This document shows positions 11,222-23,778 of a stretch of 64,000 bases of DNA, one piece after another. Source of the stretch: Anaspis maculata (lineage: Eukaryota; Arthropoda; Insecta; Coleoptera; Scraptiidae). The notes under the pieces were generated by a model, which saw only the letters and a list, made by a program, of their open reading frames with translations, ran no database searches and was not told the DNA's origin. How positions within the stretch are numbered: position 1 is the first letter of the stretch; each line of letters begins with the position of its first letter. The position numbers and the translations under genes were made by a program. The stretch lies in assembly GCA_949128115.1 (NCBI GenBank), contig OX421966.1, positions 6,138,001 to 6,202,000 of the forward strand. The letters are read 5' to 3'.

Positions 11222-11832
11222 ATAAGCAGAAGGGGGATCTATTTTGGCGCCATGAGGTGCATCTAGGGCACGATATAGTGATCTAGGGTTATACTTGTCA
11301 TAACTTCGAGCTGGTATAAATATCTCATGGACCCCTATTTTTAGAACCACCCCTAGCATTCCGATAAATGACTGAAAATTCAAAGTCGAATAACGACCAG
11401 AATAAACGGAAATTTTTTTTGAATTTCTGACACTGTATGTTCAGAGTGTTGCTGATAGAGAACTTTTTGCGTACCAACCCCCAAAGTCTGGCGTTCACTC
11501 TCCAATAAATAATGAACTTCTGCTCTGCGCTACTGGAAATCAGTTGTTTCTTGATAAGTTGGAATGAATTTCTACTATTCCAAATCCTCCGAGGAGCCAA
11601 ACCCAATAAAGAATGTGCGGGGTCCTTTGTAATAAATATATGTATGTGTACCTAACCTCTACATTAATAAACACTTGCCTATATTATTTTTTTGCTTGCT
11701 TTATTACTTTCCCGGCCCCCACACCAACATGGAAGGAAAAGTATTGTAAGTGCAGAAAAAAAGTTTTGAGATTTCGACTGATATATCCACTTTTAAGGTC
11801 CCCCAAGACGATTAAGACCATTTCCAGAGTGA
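11222..11832. other. gene-free spacer before the satellite
   Basis: AT-rich sequence with no supported gene. The final ~70 bases, ending CCATTTCCAGAGTGAG, lead directly into the TCTG microsatellite. Confidence 0.5.
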
Positions 11833-11877
11833 GTCTGTCTGTCTGTCTATCTGTCTGTCTGTGTGTCTGTGTGTTTG
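11833..11877. repeat. (TCTG)n microsatellite at satellite boundary
   Basis: About eleven TCTG-type tetranucleotides, grading into TGTG steps. The first 170-bp satellite unit starts immediately after it. A TCTG tract next to an AT-rich repeat is also seen inside some dispersed arthropod repeats, so this may be the end of the element from which the satellite grew. Confidence 0.85.
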
Positions 11878-12649
11878 TAATCTTGGGAAATTATAATTAC
11901 GAAAAAGGCAAATATATGCAAATAAGATTGACACCAATAGGAAGCAGAATCTTCCCTCTCTATGAAGTGTCCGATCACCTTGTGCTTTTTTTTGTTTCTC
12001 GTCTGTAATTTTCGAATTTCGCGTCAGATCAAAGAGCGCTACATTCTTCATTGGAAAAATTATAATTAGGAAAAGGCAAATATATGCAAATGAAATTGAC
12101 ACCAATAGGAAGCAGAATCTTTCTTCTCTATGGAGTGTCCAATCACCTCGTGTTTCTTTTTGTTTCTCGTCTGTAATTTTTGAATTTCGAGTCAAATCAA
12201 AGGATGCTACAATCTTTCATGAAAAAAATCATAATTGGCCAAAAAGGCAAATGTATGCAAATGAAATTGACACCAATAGGAAGCAGGATCTTTTTTCTCT
12301 ATGGAGTGTCTATTCACCTCGTGTTTCTTTTTGTTTCTCGTCTGTAATTTATGGATTTCGCGTCAAATCAAGGGACGCTACAGTCTTTATTGGTAAAATT
12401 ATAACTAGCCACATAGGCAAAAATATGCAAATGGAATAGACACCAACAGGTAGCAGGACCTTTCTTCTCTGGGGTATTCGATCACCTTGTGTTTTTTTTT
12501 TGTTTCTCGTCTGAAATTTTTGAATTTCGCGTCAAATCAAAGATGCTTATTCTTTCTTGAAAAAATCATAATTTGCCAGAAAGGCGGAGAAATGCAAATA
12601 AAATTGACACCAATAGGAAGCAGAATCTTACTTCTCTATGGAGCTTCTC

Positions 12650-14270
12650 TATTTCTCGTCTGTGATTTCCGAATTTCGTGTGAAATCAAAGAACGCTACT
12701 CTCTTTTTTGGAGAAATCGTATTTGCCAAAAAGGCGACAAAAAGCAAATGAAATTTACACCAATAGGAAGCAGAATCTTCCTTATCTATGAAGTGTCCAA
12801 TCACCTCGTGTTTCTTTCTGTTTCTCGTCTGTAATTTCAGAATTTCACGTCAAATCAAAGGACGCTACATTCTATATTGGAAAAATCATATTTGTCTGAA
12901 AGGCGAGAAAATGCAGATGAAATTGACACTAATAGGGAGTAGAGTCTTCCTTCTCTATGAAGTGTCCAATCACCTCGTGTCACTCTCTGTTTCTCGTCTG
13001 TAATTTTCGAATGTCGCGTCAAATCAAAGGATGCTTATTCTTTCTTGGAAAAATCATAATTGGCCAAAAAAGCAAATGTATGGAAATGAAATCGACACCA
13101 GTAGGAAGCAGAGTCTTCTTTTTTTATGAAGTGTCCAATCACCTCGTGTTTCTTTTTGTTTCTCGTCTGAAATTTTTCGAATTTCGCGTCAAACCAAAGG
13201 ATGCTACATTATTTCTTGAAAAAATCATAATTGGCCAAAAAGGCAAATGTATGCGAATGAAATCGACACAAGTAGAAAGCAGGATCTTTCTTCTCTATGG
13301 AGTGTCTGATCACCTCGTGCTTCTTTTTGTTTCTTGTCTGTAAATTCCGAATTTTGCGTAAATTCAAAGAACGCTACTTTCTTTATTTATTCTTTATTAT
13401 TTCTGTTTCTCGTCTGTAATTTCCGAATTTCGCGTCAAATCAAAGGACGCTCCAATCTCTATTGGAGAAATTATAATTTGCCAAAAAGGCAAATAGGTAT
13501 ATGCAAATGAAATTGACACTTATAGGGAGCAAAATCTTTTTTCTCTATGGAGTGACCAATCACCTCGTGTTTCTTTCTGTTTCTCGTCTGTAAAAAATCA
13601 TATTTGCCAAAAAGGCGAAAAAATGCAAATGAAAATGACACTAATAAGAAGCAAAATCTTCCTTTCCTATGAAGTTTCTGATCACCTCGTGCTTCTTTTT
13701 GTTTCTTGTCTGTAAATTCCGAATTTTGCGTAAATTCAAAGAACGCTACTTTCTTTATTGGAAAAATTATAATTTGTCAAAAAGGCAAATAATATATGCA
13801 AATGAAATTGACACTAATAGGGAGCAGAATTTCCTTTCTCCATGGACTGATTCACCTCGTGTTTCTTCTTGTTTCTCGTCTGTAATTTCCGAATTTCGCG
13901 TAAAATCAAATGACGCTACTCTCTTTTAAGGAAAAATCATATTTGCCAAAAAGGCGAAGAAATGCAAATGAAATTGACACCAATAGTAAGCAGAATCTTC
14001 CTTATCTATGGAGTGACCAATCACCTCGTGTTTCCTTTTGTTTCTCGTCTGTAATTTTTGAATTTTGCGTCGAATCAAAGGACGCTCCATTCTTTTATGT
14101 AAAAATCATATTTGCCAAAAAGGCGAAGAAATGCAAATGAAATTGACACAAATAGGAAGCAGAATTGTCCTTCTCTATATAGTGACCAATCACCTCGTGT
14201 TTCTTCTTGTTTCTCGTCTGTAATTTTCGAATTTCTCGTAAAATCGAAGGACGCTACTCTCTTTTTAGGA
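12650..14270. repeat. satellite higher-order block, copy 1
   Basis: A run of about ten satellite units in the same order, and with the same private variants, as 17421-19012. The offset is 4771 bp at the left. It changes to about 4695 and then 4742 bp where copy 1 carries small insertions and deletions near 13330-13400 and 13590. Confidence 0.75.
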
Positions 14271-17200
14271 AAAATCATATTTGCCAAAAAGGCGAAGAAG
14301 TGCTGATGAAATTGACACCAATAGGAAGCAGAATCTTTCTTCTCTATGGAGTGACCAATCACCTCGTGTTCTGTTTTGTTTCTCGTCTGTAATTTTTGAA
14401 TTTTGCGTCGAATCAAAAAACGCTCCATTCTTTTGTGGAAAAATCATATTTGCCAAAAAGGCGAAAAATGCAAATGAAATTGACACTAATAAGAAGCAAA
14501 ATCTTCCTTTCCTACGAAGTTTCCAATCACCTCATGCTTCTTTTTGTTTCTTGTCTGTAAATTCCGAATTTTGCGTAAATTCAAAGGACGCTACTCTCTT
14601 TATTGGAAAAATTATAATTTGCCGAAAAGGCAAATATATGCAAATGAAATTGACACCAATAGAAAGCAGAATCGTCCTTCTCCATGGAGTGACCAATCAC
14701 CTCGTGTTTCTTCTTGTTTCTCGTCTGTAATTTCCGAATTTCTCGTAAAATCAAAGGACGCTACCCTCTTTTTAGGAAAAATCATATTTACCAAAAAGGC
14801 AAAAAAATGCTAATGAAATTGACACCAATAGGAAGCAGAATCTTCTTTCTCTATGGAGTGACCAATCTCCTCGTGTTTCTTTCTGTTTCTCGTCTGTAAT
14901 TTTGGAACTTTGCGTCAAATCAAAAGACGATCCATTCTTTATTGGAAAAATCATATTTGCCAAAAAAGCGAAAAAATGCAAATGAAATTGACACTTATAA
15001 GAAGCAAAATCTTCCTTTCCTACAAAGTTTCCAATCACCTCATGCTTCTTTTTGTTTCTTGTCTGTAAATTCCGAATTTTGCGTAAATTCAAAGGACGCT
15101 ACTTTCTTTATTGGAAAAATTCTAATTTGCCAAAAAGGCAAATATATGGAAATGAAATTGACACCAATAGGCAGCAGAATCGTCCTTCTCCATGGAGTGA
15201 CCAATCACCTCGTGTGTCTTCTTGTTTCTCGTCTGTAATTTCCGAATTTCTCGTAAAATCAAAGGACGCTACTCTCTTTTCAGGAAAAGTCATATTTGCC
15301 AAAAAGGCGAAAAATGCAAATGAAATTGACACTAATAAGGAGCAAAATCTTCCTTTCCTACGAAGTTTCCAATCACCTCATGCTTCTTTTTGTTTCTTGT
15401 CTGTAGATTCCGAATTTTGCGTAAATTCAAAGGACGCTACTTTCTTTATTGGAAAAATTATAATTTGCCGAAAAGGCAAATATATGCAAATGAAATTGAC
15501 ACCAATAGAAAGCAGAATCGTCCTTCTCCATGGAGTGATTAATCACCTCGTGTTTCTTCTTGTTTCTCGTCTGTAATTTCCGAATTTCTCGTAAAATCAA
15601 AGGACACTACTCTCTTTTTAGGAAAAATCATATTTGCCAAAAAGGCGAAAAAATGCTAATGAAATTGACACCAATAGGAAGCAGAATCTTCTTTCTCTAT
15701 GGAGTGACCAATCTCCTCGTGTTTCTTTCTGTTTCTCGTCTGTAATTTTAGAATTTTGCGTCGAATCAAAGGACGATCCATTCTTTATTGGAAAAATCAT
15801 ATTTGCCAAAAAAGCGAAAAAATGCAAATGAAATTGACACTTATAAGAAGCAAAATCTTCCTTTCCAATGAAGTCTCCGATCACCTCGTGCTTCTTTTTG
15901 TTTCTTGTCTGTAAATTCCGAATTTCGCGTAAATTCAAAGGACGCTACTTTCTTTATTGGAAAAATTATAATTTGCAAAAAGGCAAATATATGGAAATGA
16001 AATTGACGACAATAGGAAGCAGAATCGTCCTTCTCCATGGAGTGACCAATCACCTCGTGTGTCTTCTTGATTCTCGTCTGTAATTTCCGAATTTCTCGTA
16101 AAATCAAAGGACGCTACTCTCTTTTCAGGAAAAATCATATTTGCCAAAAAAGCGAACAAATGCTGATGAAATTGACACCAATAGGAAGCAGAATCTTTCT
16201 TCTCTATGGAGTGATCAATCACCTTGTGTTCTATTTTGTTTCTCGTCTGTAATTTTTGAATACTGCGTCGAATCAAAGGACGCTCCATTCTTTATTGGAA
16301 AAATCATATTTGCCAAAAAGGCGAAAAGATGCAAATGAAATTGACACTAATAAAAAGCAAAATCTTCCTTTCATATGAAGTTTCCGATCACCTCGTGCTT
16401 CTTTTTGTTTCTTGTCTGTAAATTCCGAATTTCGCGTAAATTCAAAGGACGCTACTTTCTTTATTGGAAAAATCATATTTGCACAAAAAGCGAATATATG
16501 CAGATGAAATTGACACTAACAGGGAGCAGAATCTCCTTTCTCCATGGAGTGACCAATCACCTCGTGTTTCTTTTTGTTTCTCGTCTGTATTTTTTGAATT
16601 TTGCGTCGAATCAAAGGACACTACTCTCTTTATTGGAAAAATCATATTTGCCAAAAAGGCGAAAAAATGCAAATGAAATTGACACCAATAGGAAGCAGAA
16701 TCTTCCTTATCTATGAAGTGTCCAATCACCTTGTGTTTCTTTCTGTTTCTCGTCTGTAATTTCAGAATTTCACGTCAAATCAAAGGACGCTACTCTCTTT
16801 TTAGGAAAAATCATATTTGCCAGAAAAGGCGAAGAAATGCAAATGAAATAGACACCAATAGAAAGCAGAATCTTCTTTCTCTATGGAGTGACCAATCACT
16901 TCGTGTTTCTCTTTGTTTCTCGTCTGTAATTTTTGAATTGTGCGTCGAATCAAAGGACGCTCCATTCTTTAATGGAAAAATCATATTTGCCAAAAAGGCG
17001 AAAAAATGCAAATGAAATTGACACTAATAAGAAGCAAAATCTTCCTTCCATATGAAGTTTCCGATCACCTCGTGCTTCTTTTTGTTTCTTGTCTGTAAAT
17101 TCCGAATTTCGCGTAAATTCAAAGGACGCTACTTTCTTTATTGGAAAAATCATATTTGCCCAAAAGGCGAATATATGCAGATGAAATTGACACTAACAGG

Positions 17201-17420
17201 GAGCAGAATCTCCTTTCTCCATGGAGTGACCAATCACCTCGTGTTTCTTTTTGTTTCTCGTCTGTATTTTTTGAATTTTGCGTCGAGTCAAAGGACACTA
17301 CTCTCTTTATTGGAAAAATCATATTTGCCAAAAAGGCGAAAAAATGCAAATGAAATTGACACCAATAGGGAGCAGAATCTTCCTTCTCTATGGAGTGACC
17401 AATCACCTCGTGTTTCTTCT

Positions 17421-19012
17421 TGTTTCTCGTCTGTGATTTCCGAATTTCGTGTAAAATCAAAGAACGCTACACTCTTTTTTGGAGAAATCGTATTTGCCAA
17501 AAAGGCGACGAAAAGCAAATGAAATTCACACCAATAGGAAGCAGAATCTTCCTTATCTATGAAGTGTCCAATCACCTCGTGTTTCTTTCTGTTTCTCGTC
17601 TGTAATTTCAGAATTTCACGTCAAATCAAAGGACGCTACATTCTATATTGGAAAAATCATATTTGTCTGAAAGGCGAGAGAATGCAGATGAAATCGACAC
17701 TAATAGGGAGTAGAGTCTTCCTTCTCTATGAAGTGTCCAATCACCTCGTGTCACTCTCTGTTTCTCGTCTGTAATTTTCGAATGTCGCGTCAAATCAAAG
17801 GATGCTTATTCTTTCTTGGAAAAATCATAATTGGCCAAAAAAGCAAATGTATGGAAATGAAATCGACACCAGTAGGAAGCAGAGTCTTCTTTTATTATGA
17901 AGTGTCCAATCACCTCGTGTTTCTTTTTGTTTCTCGTCTGAAATTTTTCGAATTTCACGTCAAACCAAAGGATGCTACATTATTTCTTGAAAAAATCATA
18001 ATTGGCCAAAAAGGCAAATGTATGCGAATGAAATCGACACAAGTAGAAAGCAGGATCTTTCTTCTCTATGGAGTGTCTGATCACCTCGTGTTTATTTCTG
18101 TTTCTCGTCTGTAATTTCCGAATTTCGCGTCAAATCAAAGGACGCTCCAATCTCTATTGGAGAAATTATAATTTGTCAAAAAGGCAAATAGGTATATGCG
18201 AATGAAATTGACACTTATAGGGAGCAAAATCTTTTTTCTCTATGGAGTGACCACTCACCTCGTGTTTCTTTCTGTTTCTCGTCTGTAATTTTTGAATTTT
18301 GCGTCGAATCAGAGGACGCTACATTCTTTATTGGAAAAATCATATTTGCCAAAAAGGCGAAAAAATGCAAATGAAAATGACACTAATAAGAAGCAAAATC
18401 TTCCTTTCCTATGAAGTTTCTGATCACCTCGTGCTTCTTTTTGTTTCTTGTCTGTAAATTCCGAATTTGGCGTAAATTCAAAGGACGCTACTTTCTTTAT
18501 TGGAAAAATTATAATTTGTCAAAAAGACAAATAATATATGCAAATGAAATTGACACTAATAGGGAGCAGAATTTCCTTCCTCCATGGACTTATTCACCTC
18601 GTGTTTTTTCTTGTTTCTCGTCTGTAATTTCCGAATTTCGCGTAAAATCAAAGGACGCTACTCTCTTTCAAGGAAAAATCATATTTGCCAAAAAAGCGAA
18701 GAAATGCGAATGAAATTGACACCAATAGTAAGCAGAATCTTCCTTATCTATGAAGTGACCAATCACCTCGTGTTTCCTTTTGTTTCTCGTCTGTAATTTT
18801 TGAATTTTGCGTCGAATCAAAGGACGCTCCATTCTTTTATGTAAAAATCATATTTGCCAAAAAGGCGAAGAAATGCAAATGAAATTGACACCAATAGGAA
18901 GCAGAATCGTCCTTCTCTATATAGTGACCAATCACCTCGTGTTTCTTCTTGTTTCTCGTCTGTAATTTTCGAATTTCCCGTAAAATCGAAGGACGCTACT
19001 CTCTTTTTAGGA
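17421..19012. repeat. satellite higher-order block, copy 2
   Basis: Collinear with 12650-14270, including the unusual units containing ATGTATGGAAATGAAATCG and TCACTCTCTGTTTCTCGTC. It shows that about 28 units once formed a duplicated higher-order segment of about 4.75 kb. Confidence 0.75.
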
Positions 19013-20644
19013 AGAATCATATTTGCCAAAAAGGCGAAAAAATGCTAATGAAATTGACACCAATAGGAAGCAGAATCTTCTTTCTCTATGGAGTGACCAA
19101 TCTCCTCGTGTTTCTTTCTGTTTCTCGTCTGTAATTTTAGAATTTTGCGTCAAATCAAACGACGATCCATTCTTTATTGGAAAAATCATATTTGCCAAAA
19201 AAGCGAAAAAATGCAAATGAAATTGACACTTATAAGAAGCAAAATCTTCCTTTCCTATGAAGTCTCCGATCACCTCGTGCTTCTTTTTGTTTCTTGTCTG
19301 TAAATTCCGAATTTCGCGTGAATTCAAAGGACGCTACTTTCTTTATTGGAAAAATTATAATTTGCCAAAGAGGCAAATATATGCAAATGAAATTGACACC
19401 AATAGAAAGCAGAATCGTCCTTCTCCATGGAGTGACCAATCACCTCGTGTTTCTTCTTGTTTCTCGTCTGTAATTTCCGAATTTCTCGTAAAATCAAAGG
19501 ACGCTACTCTCTTTTTAGGAAAAATCATATTTGCCAAAAAAGGCGAAGAAATGCAAATGAAATCGACACCAATAGGAAGCAGAATCTTCTTTCTCTATGG
19601 AGTGACCAATCACTTCGTGTTTCTCTTTGTTTCTCGTCTGTAATTTTTGAATTTTGCGTCGAATTAAAGGACGCTCCATTCTTTAATGGAAAAATCATAT
19701 TTGCCAAAAAGGCGGGAAAATGCAAATGAAATTGACACTAATCAGAAGCAAAATCTTCCTTTCATATGAAGTTTCCGATCACCTCGTGCTTCTTTTTGTT
19801 TCTTGTCTGTAAATTCCGAATTTCGCGTAAATTCAAAGGACGCTACTTTCTTTATTGGAAAAATCATATTTGCCCAAAAGGCGAATATATGCAGATGAAA
19901 TTGACACTAACAGGGAGCAGAATCTCCTTTCTCCATGGAGTGACCAATCACCTCGTGTTTCTTTTTGTTTCTCGTCTGTATTTTTTGAATTTTGCGTCGA
20001 ATCAGAGGACACTACTCTCTTTATTGGAAAAATCATATTTGCCAAAAAGGCGAAAAAATGCAAATGAAATTGACACTAATAAGAAGCAAAATCTTCCTTT
20101 TCTATGAAGTTCCCGATCACCTCGGGCTTCTTTTTGTTTCTTGTCTGTAAATTCTGAATTTTGCGTAAATTCAAAGGACGCTACTTTCTTTATTGGAAAA
20201 ATTATAATTTGCCAAAAAGGCAAATATATCAAAATGAAATTAACACTAATAGGGAGTAGAATCTCTTTTCTCCATGGAGTGACCGATCACCTCGTGTTTC
20301 TTCTTGTTTCTAGTCTGTAATTTCCGAATTTCGCGTAAAATCAAAGGACGCTACTCTCTTTTTTGGAAAAATCATATTTGCCAAAAAGGCGAAAAAATGC
20401 AATTGAAATTGACACTAATAAGAAGCAAAGTCTTCCTTTCATATGGAGTTTCCGATCACCTCGTGCTTCTTTTTGTTTCTTGTCTGTAAATTCCGAATTT
20501 CGCGTAAATTCAAAGGACGCTACTTTCTTTATTGGAAAAATTATAATTTGCCAAAAAGGCAAATATATGCAAATGAAATTGACACTAATGAGGAGCAGAA
20601 TCTTCTTTCTCCATGGAGTGACCAATCACCTCGCGTTTCTTCTT

Positions 20645-22080
20645 GTTTCTCGTCTGTAATTTCCGAATTTCGCGTAAAATCAAAGGACGCTACTCTCTTT
20701 TTTGGAAAAATTATATTAACCAAAAAGGCGAAAAAATGCAAATGAAATTCACACTAATAGGGAGTAGAATCTCCTTTCTCCATGGAGTGACCAATCACCT
20801 CGTGTTTCTTCTTGTTTCTCGTCTGTTATTTCCGAATTTCGTGTAAAATCAAAGGACCCTACTCTCTTTTTAGGAAAAATCATATTTGCCAAAAAGGCGA
20901 AAAAATGCAAATGAAATTGACACCAATAGGAAGCAGCATCTTCCTTCTCTATGGAGTGACCAATCACCTAGTGGTTCTTTTTGTTTCTCGTCTGTAATTT
21001 TTGAATTTCGCGTAAAATCAAAGGACGCTACTTTCTTTTTAGGAAAAGTCATATTTGCCAAAAAGGCAAAGAAATGCAAATGAAATTGACACCAATAGGA
21101 AGCCGCATCTTCCTTGTCTATGGAGTGACCAATCACCTCGTGGTTCTTCTTGTTTCTTGTCTGTAATTTTTGAATTCCGCGTAAAATCAAAGGACGCTAC
21201 TCTCGTTTTAGGAAAAATCATATTTGCCAAAAAGGCAGAGAAATGCGAATGAAATTGACACCAATAGGAAGTAGGAAGCAGCATCTTCCTTCTCTATGGA
21301 GTGACCAATTACCTAGTGTTTCTTCCTGTTTCTTGTCTGTAGTTTTTGAATTTTTCGTCGAATCAAAGGACGCTCCATTCTTTATTGGAAAAATCATCTT
21401 TGCCAAAAAGGCGAAAAAATGCAAATGAAATTCACACTAATAGGGAGTAGAATCACCTTTCTCAATGGAGTGACCAATCACCTCGTGTTTCTTCTTGTTT
21501 CTCGTCTGTAATTTCCGAATTTCGCGTAAAATCAAAGGACGCTACTCTCTTTTTAGGAAAAATCATATTTGCCAAAAAGGCAAAGCAATGCAAATGAAAT
21601 TAACACTAATAGGGAGTAGAATCTCCTTTCTCCATTTAGTAACCAATCACCTCGTATTTCTTCTTGTTTCTCTTCTGTTATTTCCGAATTTCGCGTAAAA
21701 TCAAAGGACGTTACTCTCTTTTTAGGAAGAATCATATTTGCCAAAAAGGCGAAATATGCAAATGAAATTGACACTAATAAGAAGCAAAATTTTCCTTTCC
21801 TATGAAGTTTCCGATCACCTCGTGCTTCTTTTTGTTTCTTGTCTGTAAATTTCGAATTTTGCGTAGATTCAAAGGACGCTACTTTCTTCATTGGAAAAAT
21901 TATAATTTGCCAAAAAGGCAAATATATGCAAATTAAATTAACACTTATAGGAAGCAGAATCTCCTTTCTCTATGGAGTGACCAATCACTTCGTGTTTCTT
22001 CTTGTTTCTAGTCTGTAATTTCCGAATTTCGCGTAAAATCAAAGGACGCTACTCTCTTTTTTGGAAAAATCATATTTGCC
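20645..22080. repeat. 1698-bp satellite duplication, copy 1
   Basis: Matches 22343-23778 at a constant offset of 1698 bp (ten units), with essentially identical sequence across the core, including idiosyncratic features such as the doubled AGGAAGTAGGAAG near 21265. This near-identity contrasts with the divergence between neighbouring units and indicates a recent unequal exchange. Confidence 0.9.
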
Positions 22081-22342
22081 AAAAAGGGGAAAAAATGCAA
22101 ATGAAATTGACACTAATAAGAAGCAAAATCTTCCTTTTCTATGAAGTTTCCGATCACCTCGGGCTTCTTTTTGTTTCTTGTCTGTAAATTCTGAATTTTG
22201 CGTAAATTCAAAGGACGCTACTTTCTTTATTGGAAAAATTATAATTTGCCAAAAAGGCAAATATATCAAAATGCAATTAACACTAATAGGGAGTAGAATC
22301 TCTTTTCTCCATGGAGTGACCGATCACCTCGTGTTTCTTCTT

Positions 22343-23778
22343 GTTTCTAGTCTGTAATTTCCGAATTTCGCGTAAAATCAAAGGACGCTACTCTCTTTTT
22401 TGGAAAAATTATATTAACCAAAAAGGCGAAAAAATGCAAATGAAATTCACACTAATAGGGAGTAGAATCTCCTTTCTCCATGGAGTGACCAATCACCTCG
22501 TGTTTCTTCTTGTTTCTCGTCTGTTATTTCCGAATTTCGTGTAAAATCAAAGGACCCTACTCTCTTTTTAGGAAAAATCATATTTGCCAAAAAGGCGAAA
22601 AAATGCAAATGAAATTGACACCAATAGGAAGCAGCATCTTCCTTCTCTATGGAGTGACCAATCACCTAGTGGTTCTTTTTGTTTCTCGTCTGTAATTTTT
22701 GAATTTCGCGTAAAATCAAAGGACGCTACTTTCTTTTTAGGAAAAGTCATATTTGCCAAAAAGGCAAAGAAATGCAAATGAAATTGACACCAATAGGAAG
22801 CCGCATCTTCCTTGTCTATGGAGTGACCAATCACCTCGTGGTTCTTCTTGTTTCTTGTCTGTAATTTTTGAATTCCGCGTAAAATCAAAGGACGCTACTC
22901 TCGTTTTAGGAAAAATCATATTTGCCAAAAAGGCAGAGAAATGCGAATGAAATTGACACCAATAGGAAGTAGGAAGCAGCATCTTCCTTCTCTATGGAGT
23001 GACCAATTACCTAGTGTTTCTTCCTGTTTCTTGTCTGTAGTTTTTGAATTTTTCGTCGAATCAAAGGACGCTCCATTCTTTATTGGAAAAATCATCTTTG
23101 CCAAAAAGGCGAAAAAATGCAAATGAAATTCACACTAATAGGGAGTAGAATCACCTTTCTCAATGGAGTGACCAATCACCTCGTGTTTCTTCTTGTTTCT
23201 CGTCTGTAATTTCCGAATTTCGCGTAAAATCAAAGGACGCTACTCTCTTTTTAGGAAAAATCATATTTGCCAAAAAGGCAAAGCAATGCAAATGAAATTA
23301 ACACTAATAGGGAGTAGAATCTCCTTTCTCCATTTAGTAACCAATCACCTCGTATTTCTTCTTGTTTCTCTTCTGTTATTTCCGAATTTCGCGTAAAATC
23401 AAAGGACGTTACTCTCTTTTTAGGAAGAATCATATTTGCCAAAAAGGCGAAATATGCAAATGAAATTGACACTAATAAGAAGCAAAATTTTCCTTTCCTA
23501 TGAAGTTTCCGATCACCTCGTGCTTCTTTTTGTTTCTTGTCTGTAAATTTCGAATTTTGCGTAGATTCAAAGGACGCTACTTTCTTCATTGGAAAAATTA
23601 TAATTTGCCAAAAAGGCAAATATATGCAAATTAAATTAACACTTATAGGAAGCAGAATCTCCTTTCTCTATGGAGTGACCAATCACTTCGTGTTTCTTCT
23701 TGTTTCTAGTCTGTAATTTCCGAATTTCGCGTAAAATCAAAGGACGCTACTCTCTTTTTTGGAAAAATCATATTTGCC
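22343..23778. repeat. 1698-bp satellite duplication, copy 2
   Basis: Second copy of the ten-unit block. Just to its left, 22040-22330 matches 20002-20300 at an offset of about 2037 bp (twelve units). The junction therefore lies two units out of register, as expected from misaligned recombination. Confidence 0.9.
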
